64,000 bases of DNA, taken from an uncultured Lachnospiraceae bacterium. GTDB taxonomy: Bacteria; Bacillota; Clostridia; Lachnospirales; Lachnospiraceae. The notes under the pieces were generated by a model. That model was not told the DNA's origin. It made no database searches and saw only the letters and a list, made by a program, of their open reading frames with translations. Where the stretch lies: contig CAJURH010000002.1 in NCBI GenBank assembly GCA_910588775.1, positions 124,001-188,000 of the forward strand, given 5' to 3'. How positions within the stretch are numbered: position 1 is the first letter of the stretch; each line of letters starts with the position of its first letter. Shown piece after piece: positions 26,514-36,010 of the stretch. A program made the position numbers and the translations under genes.

Positions 26514-26667
26514 GCGTTTACATGTGGCTTATGGCCACAGAATATATGTTAATAGCCATTGACATGCATTGTTTGTGACTATGAAGGAAATACGACTGAA
26601 TAGTGAAGAGGAATGAAAATTCCAAAAAAAGTTTTACAAAAAACAATATGATTTTGGAGGGAACCTG

Positions 26668-27438
26668 ATGGCGCATGTGATTGCTGTCGCCGGCAAAGGC
26701 GGAGTAGGAAAGACAACTTTATGCGGGCTAATCATCCAATATCTTGGCGAATTGGGAAAAGGCCCGATCTTGGCGGTTGACGCGGATGCGAATTCCAACT
26801 TAAATGAAGTGCTGGGTGTAGAAGTGGAGAAGACCCTGGGGGATATTCGCGAAGAAATAGCCCAGGCGGAAATTGCCAAGGAAAGTCCGATTCCAGCCAG
26901 TATGTCAAAAGCGGATTATGCTGAGATTCAGTTTCAGCAGTCTATTATCGAAGACGATGATTTTGACATGTTGGTAATGGGACGTACCCAGGGAAAAGGC
27001 TGCTATTGTTTCGTGAACGGACTGCTTCAGGCGCAGTTGAGCAAACTGCAGAACAATTATCCGATTTTTGTTGTGGATAATGAGGCGGGAATGGAACATA
27101 TTAGCCGAGGTATTTTGCCGAGCATGGAGACAGCGATTTTAGTCAGTGACTGCTCCAGAAGAGGCGTGCAGGCTGTTGGGCGTATCGCCCAATTAATTCG
27201 GGATTGTGGCATGAAGCCGAAAACCGTTGGCCTGATCGTGAACCGGGCGCCTGGCGGCGTGTTAAACGATGGCACTCGGGAAGAAATTGAAAAGCAGGGG
27301 CTGGAATTACTGGGGGTAGTGCCCCAGGATGAAACAGTTTATGAATTTGACTGTGAAGGGAAGCCCACTGTGCAACTTCCGGATGATTCACCTGTAAAGA
27401 AGGCTGTTCGGGAGATTGTACAACGTCTGCACTTGTAA
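26668..27438 (+). CDS. cooC: CODH nickel-insertion ATPase CooC (copy 1)
   Basis: A 256-residue MinD/SIMIBI-class ATPase. The deviant Walker A GKGGVGKTT lies at residues 9-17, and the Cys112-x-Cys114 pair in GKGCYCFVNG is the metal site of CooC dimers. DNEAGMEH is the Walker B-like segment. It probably loads nickel into the C-cluster of CODH. Preceded by GGAGGG. It lies upstream of cooS but is separated from it by a promoter. Confidence 0.92.
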   Translation: MAHVIAVAGKGGVGKTTLCGLIIQYLGELGKGPILAVDADANSNLNEVLGVEVEKTLGDIREEIAQAEIAKESPIPASMSKADYAEIQFQQSIIEDDDFDMLVMGRTQGKGCYCFVNGLLQAQLSKLQNNYPIFVVDNEAGMEHISRGILPSMETAILVSDCSRRGVQAVGRIAQLIRDCGMKPKTVGLIVNRAPGGVLNDGTREEIEKQGLELLGVVPQDETVYEFDCEGKPTVQLPDDSPVKKAVREIVQRLHL

Positions 27439-27482
27439 AGCAAAATGGCATTCACCCTTATGCAGAGGGGAAAATGTGGGGG

Positions 27483-27511
27483 TTTACATTCCACGTTAGA
27501 TGGATTATATT
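27483..27511 (+). promoter_or_regulatory. Promoter of the CODH/ACS operon
   Basis: TTTACA (27483-27488), 17-bp spacer, TATATT (27506-27511), then AAGGAGG before the cooS ATG. The promoter sits inside an 8-bp inverted repeat, TGGCATTC (27446-27453) and GAATGCCA (27531-27538), of unknown meaning. Confidence 0.6.
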
Positions 27512-27552
27512 ATTAGATGAGAATGCCACATTTATTTTAAGGAGGTTTATTA

Positions 27553-29451
27553 ATGAGTGAGTTCAAGTTAACCACAGTGGAGGAATTCGAAGCGGCTACC
27601 GAGCGGCTTCTGGAGACTGGGGCAAAAGTTGGCGCCGATTCTTGGCAGATGCGTGTAAAAAACCAGACTCCCCACTGTAAGTTTGGTGAATCTGGCGCAT
27701 GCTGTAAGATTTGTTCTATGGGACCATGCCGTATTACCGCGAAAGCGCCGAGAGGTATCTGCGGTTGTGATGTTCATGGTATCGTTGGTAGAAATTTCCT
27801 GAGATTTACAGCAGGTGGCGCCGCAACCCACTCCGATCATGGACGTGAAATTTGCCACACTCTCTATGAGACGTCTGCAGATGGAAATTATAAAGTAAAA
27901 GATCCTGAGAAATTGATCCGGATCGCAAAAGAATGGGATATTGAGACAGAAGGTAAAGATATCTATGATTTAGCTCATGAAGTGGCTGAAACAGGTTTGA
28001 TGGAATATGGTAAACCTTTCGGACATCAGAGATTTTTAAAGAGAGCAGACAAACATACACAGGAAATTTGGGAAAGAGAAGAGATTGCTCCTCGCGCCAT
28101 TGACAGAGAGGTATCTTGTTCCCTGCATATGTCTCATGTAGGATGCTCTTCCAAACCAGAGGCTCTGGTTCGTCAGGCTCTGAGAGCTGGTCTGTCCGAT
28201 GGATGGGGCGGTTCCATGATGGGAACAGAATTCTCTGACGTTTTGTTTGGAACACCTAGGGAAATGGAAACAGAAGCCAACCTGGGCGTTATGGTAGAAG
28301 AAAATGTAAACATTGTTGTTCATGGACACGATCCGTCACTTTCTGAGATGATCTGTGAATATGCAGAAGATCCAGAAATGATCGCTTATGCGAAAGAAAA
28401 AGGCGCACAGGGAATCACCGTATCTGGTGTTTGCTGTACATCCAACGAAGTAGCTATGCGTCGTGGAATTCCTATGGCTGGTAACTACCTGCAGCAGGAA
28501 AACGTGGTTCTGACCGGAGCTTGTGAAGCTATCGTCGTAGACGTGCAGTGTATCTTCCCAGCTCTTGGACCGTTGAGCAAATGTTTCCATACAAAATTCA
28601 TTACAACATCACCGATTGCACAGATGCCAGAATCTGAATTTATTAGATTCAATTCTCATACAGCAGGTGAGAATGCAAAAGCAATCGTAAAAGCAGCTAT
28701 TGAGAACTTCCAGAACAGAAAGAAAGAACTGGTACATATTCCTCAGATGAAACAGAAAGCTTCTGTAGGATACTCTTATGAGGAAATTATCCGTAAACTG
28801 GATGGCGTAACCAATTCACAGGTAGATGATCTTGGTACAACAATGCCTCTGGTTGACTGTGTGAAGTCTGGCGTTCTGCGTGGAGCAGTTGCTATGGTTG
28901 GATGTAATAACCCGAAAGTTCGTCCAGATGCTGCACACATTGAATTGATGAAGAAACTGTTGAAAAATGATATTATCCTGGTTCTGTCCGGATGTTCTGC
29001 ACAGGCTGCGGCTAGAGCAGGTCTTATGGATAAAGAAGTTATTTATACAGATATCGTCGGAGCTGGCGTGAGAAGAGTATGTGAATTGGCAGATATTCCG
29101 CCTGTTCTGCATATGGGTTCCTGCGTAGATATTAGCCGTATGATGATTCTTGCCTCAAATATTGCGAAACATTCTGGATGGACTGTTTCACAGATTCCGT
29201 TGGTAGGCTGTGCACCTGAGTGGATGTCTGAAAAAGCTGTATCCATCGGTAACTATGTAGTTTCCACAGGTATTGATACATATCTGGGTGTAGAGCCTTA
29301 TGCTTATGGTTCATCAGAAGTAGATGGTCTGCTCAAGGGCGGTATCAAAGACTGGGTAGAAGCTTGCTATACAGTAGAAAAAGATATTGACAAATTAGGC
29401 GATTTGATGATTGAAAGAATTGAAGAGAAGAGGGTTGCTTTAGGTATCTAA
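27553..29451 (+). CDS. cooS: Anaerobic CO dehydrogenase catalytic subunit
   Basis: A 632-residue Ni-Fe enzyme interconverting CO2 and CO; in acetogens also named AcsA. The N-terminal Cys set (42, 50, 51, 54, 59 and beyond) forms the D and B clusters. C-cluster segments with His and Cys (MSHVGCSSK, VVHGHDPSL, GVCCTSNEV, SGCSAQAAA) are present. Length is typical of acsA. It is followed by the second CooC, acsB, acsD, acsC and acsE, so it is the CODH of the CODH/ACS complex. Codon choice is strongly biased to those of highly expressed genes. Confidence 0.96.
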   Translation: MSEFKLTTVEEFEAATERLLETGAKVGADSWQMRVKNQTPHCKFGESGACCKICSMGPCRITAKAPRGICGCDVHGIVGRNFLRFTAGGAATHSDHGREICHTLYETSADGNYKVKDPEKLIRIAKEWDIETEGKDIYDLAHEVAETGLMEYGKPFGHQRFLKRADKHTQEIWEREEIAPRAIDREVSCSLHMSHVGCSSKPEALVRQALRAGLSDGWGGSMMGTEFSDVLFGTPREMETEANLGVMVEENVNIVVHGHDPSLSEMICEYAEDPEMIAYAKEKGAQGITVSGVCCTSNEVAMRRGIPMAGNYLQQENVVLTGACEAIVVDVQCIFPALGPLSKCFHTKFITTSPIAQMPESEFIRFNSHTAGENAKAIVKAAIENFQNRKKELVHIPQMKQKASVGYSYEEIIRKLDGVTNSQVDDLGTTMPLVDCVKSGVLRGAVAMVGCNNPKVRPDAAHIELMKKLLKNDIILVLSGCSAQAAARAGLMDKEVIYTDIVGAGVRRVCELADIPPVLHMGSCVDISRMMILASNIAKHSGWTVSQIPLVGCAPEWMSEKAVSIGNYVVSTGIDTYLGVEPYAYGSSEVDGLLKGGIKDWVEACYTVEKDIDKLGDLMIERIEEKRVALGI

Positions 29452-29473
29452 TGCACATAATGTGGAGGGATAT

Positions 29474-30238
29474 ATGAAGATTGCAATTACCGGAAAAGGC
29501 GGAGTAGGAAAGACAACTTTTGCAGCTACATTGGCTAGGCTGTATGCCCAGGAAGGCAGGAAAGTGCTGGCTGCAGATGTGGATCCGGATGCGAATCTGG
29601 GGCTGGCATTGGGGTTCGACGAGGAAACGTTGGATTCGATTGTCCCCATCTCGAAAATGCGTAAGTTAGTGGAAGATCGGACTGGGGCCAGCCCAGATAA
29701 CCAATTCTATCGTATTAATCCAAAAGTGGATGATATCCCAGACGCTTACGGAAAAGATTGCAACGGTGTAAAGCTGTTAGTGTTGGGCACTGTGGAAACC
29801 GGAGGCGGAGGCTGTGTCTGTCCGGAACATGTAATGCTGAAACGCATCATTAACAATATGGTGCTTCGGCGGGACGATGTGGTGATTTTGGATATGGAAG
29901 CCGGCCTAGAACATCTGGGCAGAGGAACGACGGAAGGCATGGATCAGTTTATTGTGGTTATTGAACCGGGCGCCAGAAGTGTACAGACATACAAGAATGT
30001 AAAGCGTTTGGCTGAAGATTTGGGTATCAAACAGGTGCGGGTGGTTGCCAATAAAGTCCGAGAACCAGAAGACGAGGCGTTTATTCAGGCCAAAATCCCT
30101 CCGGAAGATTTGCTGGGCATGATTCATTATAATACCGAAGTGATGGATGCTGACCGTCAGGGGAAATCTCCCTTTGATTTTAGTCAGACTGTAACCAAAG
30201 AAATTCAGACGATAAAAGAAAAAATCGATCATCAATGA
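29474..30238 (+). CDS. acsF: CooC/AcsF nickel-insertion ATPase (copy 2)
   Basis: A 254-residue paralogue of the upstream CooC. Deviant Walker A GKGGVGKTT at residues 7-15, Cys114-x-Cys116 in GGGGCVCPEH, and LDMEAGLEHLGRGT. Its location between CODH and acetyl-CoA synthase matches AcsF/CooC of other acetogens, which are linked to nickel activation of ACS or CODH. ATG follows GGAGGGATAT. Which of the two paralogues serves which metal cluster cannot be decided from sequence. Confidence 0.9.
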   Translation: MKIAITGKGGVGKTTFAATLARLYAQEGRKVLAADVDPDANLGLALGFDEETLDSIVPISKMRKLVEDRTGASPDNQFYRINPKVDDIPDAYGKDCNGVKLLVLGTVETGGGGCVCPEHVMLKRIINNMVLRRDDVVILDMEAGLEHLGRGTTEGMDQFIVVIEPGARSVQTYKNVKRLAEDLGIKQVRVVANKVREPEDEAFIQAKIPPEDLLGMIHYNTEVMDADRQGKSPFDFSQTVTKEIQTIKEKIDHQ

Positions 30239-30262
30239 TTCGTTGTAGGAGGTAATTGAAAA

Positions 30263-32392
30263 GTGCTATTATTTGATATCGTTTTCAATGGAAATGATAA
30301 GATGTATGCTGAGGCAGAAGAAGCTGTAAACGCAGCAATCGCCAAATATGGCGAAGAAAAAGCCGTAGGCTTTCCAGAAACAGCATATGCCCTGGCTGCA
30401 TATTATGCAGAAACCGGAGATAAGATCACAAACCTGAAAGAATGTAAAGAAGGTCTTGCATATATTAAGACTCAGATGCCAAGAGAGAGAAGATTGGATT
30501 CCGTCTTCAAATCTGGCGTTGCCACTGCTCTTGCAGCAGAAATCCTGGAAGTAACAAAATACATCGACGGTGACCCATATGAAGGAATCTCCGAAGGCGC
30601 CATGACTGACGCGCAGCTTCGTGAGTTGGGTGTGCCCCTTGTAGTTTATGACATTCCTTGCGTTGCTCTGATTATCCATGCAGCGCCAAGCGTACAGGAA
30701 GCGGTAGATCTGGTAAAGAGCTATCAGTCACAGGGTAACTTCGTATGTCTGGTAGGTGGCATCATCGATCAGTTGAAAGAAGCGAATTACAATATGGGCT
30801 TTAACGTACGTGTATACCCAATTGGCGACAATATTTCCTGTGCTGCGCATGCTGTATCTGTAGCGTCTAGGGTTGCCATGGTATTTGGTAACATCACACC
30901 TGGCGATAAAGTTGGCCTGCAGAAATATCACTTTGAACGTTTCCGCTGCTTCGTAAACGCATTCGGTCCTTTGGATGAGAAAACCGTTGCATGTGGCGCC
31001 GGCGCAATTTACTATGGCTTCCCGGTTATCACCAACGATATGGAATACACACCGTCTGTACCGAAGAGTTTGATCAAGTTAGCTGACGTGTCCAAATTCA
31101 ATAAAGCTTCTCTGGAAGCGCGTAACATTAAGATTAAAGTTACAAACGTAGACATTCCTGTTGCGTTCGCCACTGCTTTCGAAGGCGAGATTATCCGCCG
31201 CGGTGACATGCAGGTTGAGTTTGATGGTTCCCGTGTTGACTCCTTCGAGTTGGTGCAGACAAAAGAACTCACAGAAATTGAAGACCATAACATCGAAGTT
31301 ATCGGACCGGAACTGGATGAGTTCGAACAGGGAAGCAAGAACGGTATTGCATTTGTAGTGGAAGTTGCCGGTAAGAAGATGCAGACAGACTTTGAGCCTG
31401 TGTTCGAGCGTAAATTCCATGCATGGATCAACGGCGCTGAGGGCGTTATGCACACTGGACAGAGGGATATGATCCGCGTTCGTGTAAGCAAAGACGCTTA
31501 TGAAGCTGGTTTCCGCGCAAAACATTTTGGTGAAATCCTTTACGCTAAGATTAAAGGTGAATTTGAAGCTGTTGTGGATAAATGCCAGGTTAAGGTTTAT
31601 ACAGATCAGGCTGAATGTACAAGATTGCGTCATGAATTAGCTCAGGCTTCCTTCGACAAACGTGATGAAAGACTGTCTAACCTGACAGATGAAAACGTAG
31701 ATGTATTCTACACCTGCATTTTGTGTCAGGCATTCTCACCGTCTCATGTATGTATTGTTACACCTGAGAGACTTGGTCTTTGCGGCGCCGTTTCATGGTT
31801 GGATGCGAAAGCAACCCATGAGCTGGATCCGGAAGGCGCTTGCCAGGTAGTTCCGAAAGAAGGCTTGATTGATGAAAATCTTGGAGCATATGAATCCTTC
31901 AATGAAGCGGTACATAAATACTCTATGGGCGCTCTGGAGAGAATCACCATGTACTCCATCATGGTAGACCCGATGACCTCTTGTGGATGCTTCGAGTGCA
32001 TCTGTGGAATCGAGCCATTCTCTAATGGCGTGGCTATCGCAAACCGTGAGTACGCAGGCATGACTCCTCTGGGTATGACCTTCCCAGAGTTGGCTTCTAT
32101 GACAGGTGGTGGCGTTCAGACCCCTGGATTCATGGGACATGGTAAACACTTCATCGGCTCTAAGAAGTTTATGGCCGCTGAGGGTGGTATCCAGCGTATC
32201 GTATGGATGCCGAAAGAATTGAAAGATGTAGTGGCTGACAGATTGAACGCTACAGCGAAAGAATTGTACGGAATTGATAATTTTGCCGATATGATTGGTG
32301 ATGAGACAATCACAGATTCCGATCCAGAAGCATTGGTTGCTTTCCTGACAGAAAAAGGTCATCCCGCACTTGGACTGGATCCATTAATGTAA
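30263..32392 (+). CDS. acsB: Acetyl-CoA synthase subunit of CODH/ACS
   Basis: A 709-residue enzyme that joins methyl, CO and CoA. The A-cluster ligands are seen as a CILCQ...CxxxxxERLGLCG set at about residues 484-510 and the SCGCFECICG segment at about 573-580, whose Cys-Gly-Cys binds the distal nickel. Length is close to Moorella AcsB (about 729). The start is GTG, with AGGAGG ten bases upstream. A hairpin without a T run lies between it and acsD. Confidence 0.96.
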   Translation: MLLFDIVFNGNDKMYAEAEEAVNAAIAKYGEEKAVGFPETAYALAAYYAETGDKITNLKECKEGLAYIKTQMPRERRLDSVFKSGVATALAAEILEVTKYIDGDPYEGISEGAMTDAQLRELGVPLVVYDIPCVALIIHAAPSVQEAVDLVKSYQSQGNFVCLVGGIIDQLKEANYNMGFNVRVYPIGDNISCAAHAVSVASRVAMVFGNITPGDKVGLQKYHFERFRCFVNAFGPLDEKTVACGAGAIYYGFPVITNDMEYTPSVPKSLIKLADVSKFNKASLEARNIKIKVTNVDIPVAFATAFEGEIIRRGDMQVEFDGSRVDSFELVQTKELTEIEDHNIEVIGPELDEFEQGSKNGIAFVVEVAGKKMQTDFEPVFERKFHAWINGAEGVMHTGQRDMIRVRVSKDAYEAGFRAKHFGEILYAKIKGEFEAVVDKCQVKVYTDQAECTRLRHELAQASFDKRDERLSNLTDENVDVFYTCILCQAFSPSHVCIVTPERLGLCGAVSWLDAKATHELDPEGACQVVPKEGLIDENLGAYESFNEAVHKYSMGALERITMYSIMVDPMTSCGCFECICGIEPFSNGVAIANREYAGMTPLGMTFPELASMTGGGVQTPGFMGHGKHFIGSKKFMAAEGGIQRIVWMPKELKDVVADRLNATAKELYGIDNFADMIGDETITDSDPEALVAFLTEKGHPALGLDPLM

Positions 32393-32405
32393 GAGAAGCG
32401 ATTTC

Positions 32406-32432
32406 GCCCTGCCTGCCTTCGGGCAGGTGGGC
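32406..32432 (+). other. Intercistronic hairpin between acsB and acsD
   Basis: GCCC-TGCCTGCC pairs with GGGCAGG-TGGGC around a tight TTC loop, with no following T run. More likely an mRNA-processing or stabilising structure than a terminator, since acsD continues on the same strand. Confidence 0.6.
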
Positions 32433-32468
32433 TATCGATAGAAAATTTTATAAGGAGGCTAATGAATA

Positions 32469-33413
32469 ATGCCGTTTAATCAAAAACCAGAAAAATTTGC
32501 TGCAAAAATCAACACTGTAACCATTGGCAATGGCGACAAAGCTATTGCATTGGGCGGGGAGAGCGTACTTCCTTTTTATGCTTTTGACGGCCCTATTGAT
32601 AATGCACCAAAGGTAGGCGTAGAAGTTACCGACTTGGGCGTTGATGAAAGCGTTCCAGGAGTAAAAGCTTACTATGAAGGATGTTCTTCTGTTGCTGAGA
32701 TGGCAAAGAAAGCATCTGAAATGGAAGGTGCAGATTTCGTAGTTCTTTCCCTGAAGGGTGGAGATCCCAACGGCGAGGACAAACCTACGGAAGATCTTGT
32801 AGCTATTGTTAAAGAAGTTGTAGAAGCTCTCGGAGATTATCCTCTGGTAGTGGAAGGCAGCGGAAATGTAGAAAAAGACAGTGAACTGCTTACAAAAGTT
32901 TCTGAAGCATGCCAGGGTAAAAACGCTCTGATTATGTCTGCAAAAGAAGAAAACTACAAAACAGTAGGCGCATCTGCTGGTTTGGCTTATGGTTTGAACG
33001 TAGGCGCTGAGTCTGCTGTAGATATCAACTTGGCAAAACAGTTGAACGTTATCACTACACAGTTGGGCGTAAATGCTGAGAAAATCGTTATGAACATCGG
33101 TAATGCTGCAGTTGGATATGGATATGAGTATGTGGTTTCTACTATGGACCGTATCAGAAACGCTGCATTGAGCCAGGACGACGCTACACTGCAGATGCCT
33201 ATCATTACACCTGTATCAATCGATGCATGGAGCGTAAAAGAGTCTATGGCTTCTGAAGAAGATATGCCGGAATGGGGACCAGCAGAAGAAAGAGGAATTG
33301 GTATGGAAATTATGGGAGCTGCAGCTGATTTGGTTTCTGGATCCCATGCAGTAATCCTGAAACATCCTCAGTCTGTTGCAACAATTTCAAAAATGATCAA
33401 AGAATTAGTGTAA
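32469..33413 (+). CDS. acsD: Corrinoid iron-sulfur protein small subunit
   Basis: A 314-residue TIM-barrel subunit that, with AcsC, carries the methyl-cobamide between AcsE and acetyl-CoA synthase. The N terminus PEKFAAKINTVTIG and the LGGESVLPFYAFDG repeat shared with the large subunit are typical. RBS TAAGGAGG. Order acsD-acsC-acsE is the standard acetogen order. Confidence 0.94.
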   Translation: MPFNQKPEKFAAKINTVTIGNGDKAIALGGESVLPFYAFDGPIDNAPKVGVEVTDLGVDESVPGVKAYYEGCSSVAEMAKKASEMEGADFVVLSLKGGDPNGEDKPTEDLVAIVKEVVEALGDYPLVVEGSGNVEKDSELLTKVSEACQGKNALIMSAKEENYKTVGASAGLAYGLNVGAESAVDINLAKQLNVITTQLGVNAEKIVMNIGNAAVGYGYEYVVSTMDRIRNAALSQDDATLQMPIITPVSIDAWSVKESMASEEDMPEWGPAEERGIGMEIMGAAADLVSGSHAVILKHPQSVATISKMIKELV

Positions 33414-33439
33414 TAGAAAAAACAGGAGGATTAGGAAGA

Positions 33440-34783
33440 ATGGCACTGAATGGTATTCAAATCTTTAAAATGACACCAAAAACAAACTGTAAGGAATGTG
33501 GATCTCCAACCTGTATGGCTTTCTCTATGAAAGTTGCTCAGGGTGCAGCCGAGATCTCTGCTTGCCCACATATGTCAGAAGAAGCTCTGGCTACATTGGC
33601 TGAGGCAACAGCTCCTCCAATGAAGACTATCAAAGTTGGTACAGGCGACAAAGAATACACATTAGGTGGAGAGACTGTACTTTACAGACATGACAAAACA
33701 TTTGTTAGCAGGACAAGATATGCAATCAGCCTTTGCTCATGCATGGACGATGCTACCGTTGATGCAAAACTGGAAGCAATGAAGAAAGTTGATTACGAGC
33801 GTATCGGCGAGCAGATGTATGTTGAGATGGTTTATGTAAACTATCATGAAGGCGATGCACAGGACAAATATCTTGATATCGTAAAGAAAGCTGCTGCTAC
33901 AGGCAGAGTTCTGGTATTGGGATGTGCAGATGAAGCAGTTGCAAAAGCTGCTCTGGATATCTGCAAAGATAGTAAGCCAATCTTAAATGGCGCAAATGCT
34001 GCAAACGCAGAAGCTATGAGCAAATTGGCTACAGACGCTGGCGTTGTATTGGGCGTTAGTGGAGCTGACTTAAATGAATTGTATGATACAGTTGCTAAAT
34101 TGGAAGGCCTGGGCAACAAGAATCTTGTTCTTGATACAACTGGCGCTGATGTTAAGGCTACATTTGCTAATACTGTACAGGTAAGACGTGCAGCTATTAA
34201 GAATGAAGATCGTACATTTGGTTATCCTTCTATCGTAAACTTAAGCAAGATTGCGAAAGACGACAAATATATGCAGGAAGCTCTGGCTTCTCTGTTCACA
34301 ATGAAATATGGTTCAATCGTTGTTCTGGACGAGATGAGCTATGGTGCTGCTCTGCCTCTGTATGGTCTGCGTCAGAACCTGTTCACAGATCCTCAGAAAC
34401 CAATGACAGTAGAGCCAGGCATCTACCCGATCAACGGTGGAGACGAAAATTCTCTGTGCCTGACAACCGTAGACTTTGCTCTTACTTACTTCGTTGTTTC
34501 TGGCGAGTTGGAGAGATCTGGTGTTCCATGTAACTTGCTGATCAGCGATGCTGCTGGTATGTCCGTACTTACTGCTTGGGCTGCTGGTAAATTGTCCTCT
34601 GGCACAATTGCTAAGTTCGTTCAGGAAAATGTTGAAGATAAGGTTAAATGCCGTAAGCTGGTAATCCCCGGAAAAGTTGCTGTATTGAAGGGCGATTTGG
34701 AAGCAAAACTTCCAGGCTGGGAAATCATCGTAGCTCCAGATGAAGCTGTTCAGCTTGTTAAATTTATGAAAGAATTCAAATAA
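33440..34783 (+). CDS. acsC: Corrinoid iron-sulfur protein large subunit
   Basis: A 447-residue subunit. The N-terminal domain binds the low-potential [4Fe-4S] cluster through Cys17, Cys20, Cys25 and Cys42 (NCKECGSPTC...SAC). A TIM barrel follows (LGGETVLYRHDKTF), and the C-terminal cobalamin-binding domain is at about residues 330-447 (LLISDAAGMSVLTAWAAGK). RBS AGGAGG. Confidence 0.95.
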   Translation: MALNGIQIFKMTPKTNCKECGSPTCMAFSMKVAQGAAEISACPHMSEEALATLAEATAPPMKTIKVGTGDKEYTLGGETVLYRHDKTFVSRTRYAISLCSCMDDATVDAKLEAMKKVDYERIGEQMYVEMVYVNYHEGDAQDKYLDIVKKAAATGRVLVLGCADEAVAKAALDICKDSKPILNGANAANAEAMSKLATDAGVVLGVSGADLNELYDTVAKLEGLGNKNLVLDTTGADVKATFANTVQVRRAAIKNEDRTFGYPSIVNLSKIAKDDKYMQEALASLFTMKYGSIVVLDEMSYGAALPLYGLRQNLFTDPQKPMTVEPGIYPINGGDENSLCLTTVDFALTYFVVSGELERSGVPCNLLISDAAGMSVLTAWAAGKLSSGTIAKFVQENVEDKVKCRKLVIPGKVAVLKGDLEAKLPGWEIIVAPDEAVQLVKFMKEFK

Positions 34784-34819
34784 TTTTTAATTTTTTATAC
34801 AAAGAAAAGGAGAACGAAT

Positions 34820-35605
34820 ATGGCAAAATTTATGGTAGTCGGTGAGAGAATCCATTGTATTTCTCCCGTTATTCGCGAAGCTTTTGAAAAAAGAGATCCA
34901 GAACCAATCTTAAAAAGAGCAAAAGAGCAGATTGAAGCTGGAGCTACTTACATCGACCTGAACATTGGACCAGCCGAGAACGATGGCGAAGATCTGATGA
35001 AATGGGGCGTTAAGTTAATCCAGGAGAATTTTGATAACATTCCTCTGGCTCTGGATACAGCTAACAAAGCTGCTATCGAAGCTGGTATCTCCGTATACAA
35101 TAGAGATAAAGGTAAACCAATCATCAACTCTGCAGATGCAGGTGACAGATTGAGCTACATTGACTTGGCTGCTCACAATGATGCAATCGTATTCGCTCTG
35201 TGCTCCGCAGGCGCTGTTCCTGCAGATGCTGACGAACGTATGGTATTCTGCCAGCAGATGTTAGAGCATGGCTTAACTCTGGGTATGGAAGCAGAAGATC
35301 TGTGGTTTGATCCGTTATTCCTGGTTGCAAAGGGAATGCAGGAGCAGGCTCAGCACATCATGAATGCTACCCGTATGATGAACGAAATGGGTCTGATCAC
35401 AACAGGTGGTCTGTCCAACATTTCCAACGGTATGCCAAAACAGATTCGTCCAATCGTGGATTCTTTCATGCTGGCTATGTGTATGGCTAATGGTCTGTCA
35501 TCCATCATTGCTAATCCATGTGATCAGAAACTGATGGAAACAGTTAAGACTTGTGATATGCTGTTAAATAATACTATGTACGCAGATTCTTATCTGGATC
35601 TTTAA
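34820..35605 (+). CDS. acsE: Methyl-THF:corrinoid iron-sulfur protein methyltransferase
   Basis: A 261-residue pterin-binding TIM barrel transferring the methyl group of methyl-THF to the corrinoid protein. Pterin-site blocks are MVVGERIHCI, GATYIDLNIGP, LALDTAN, and INSADAGDRL; SNISNGMP is the conserved Asn loop. RBS AAAAGGAG. A terminator 60 bp behind it closes the CODH/ACS operon. Confidence 0.95.
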   Translation: MAKFMVVGERIHCISPVIREAFEKRDPEPILKRAKEQIEAGATYIDLNIGPAENDGEDLMKWGVKLIQENFDNIPLALDTANKAAIEAGISVYNRDKGKPIINSADAGDRLSYIDLAAHNDAIVFALCSAGAVPADADERMVFCQQMLEHGLTLGMEAEDLWFDPLFLVAKGMQEQAQHIMNATRMMNEMGLITTGGLSNISNGMPKQIRPIVDSFMLAMCMANGLSSIIANPCDQKLMETVKTCDMLLNNTMYADSYLDL

Positions 35606-35663
35606 TTAAAGGTCAGTTTGCTGACTATTACAGATATACTTCTGAAATAGTAGCATAATGTAT

Positions 35664-35714
35664 AGGGATGGAGGAAAAAGTGAGGTTCAACTCCCTGCTT
35701 CCTTCGTCCCTTTT
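35664..35714 (+). terminator. Terminator of the CODH/ACS operon
   Basis: AGGGATGGAGGAA pairs with TTCCTTCGTCCCT (two G-U pairs) around a 22-nt loop region, followed by TTTT. It lies behind acsE, ahead of the separate acsV unit. Confidence 0.75.
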
Positions 35715-35868
35715 ATGTTGTACAAAGGAGAGATTTTATCTTTCATGATACGGCATTGTATAAATAATCAAGGAATCAGTATTTTCTTTATGTCAGCGTT
35801 GCGTTGTCACCAGTCAATGATGCCGTCTCTCGTTGCCTGTGAGAATGCGATACTGGGTATGAATTATC

Positions 35869-35897
35869 TTGATGTATGTACATCATTGTATTAAAAT
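35869..35897 (+). promoter_or_regulatory. Candidate promoter for acsV
   Basis: TTGATG (35869-35874), 17-bp spacer, TAAAAT (35892-35897). The match is moderate. Confidence 0.4.
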
Positions 35898-36010
35898 ATG
35901 AAAGAGCCATAGTCTATTGGGGAAATGTGGACAAATAGTTTTATAAAACAGAAGCGGAAATTGAGTAGGCGGGGGTTTCCGGATTCAAGAGGATAAAGGA
36001 GATTTCATCT

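Larger units (their letters stand above)
35606..36010. other. Intergenic region between acsE and acsV
   Basis: It contains the operon terminator and a candidate promoter at 35869-35897. A short frame (35658-35894) lies across the terminator hairpin and has no ribosome site; I do not count it as a gene. Confidence 0.6.

Noticed and set aside
35658..35894. 78-codon frame between acsE and acsV
   Set aside because: Its first part lies across the terminator hairpin, there is no ribosome site, and the product resembles no protein family.
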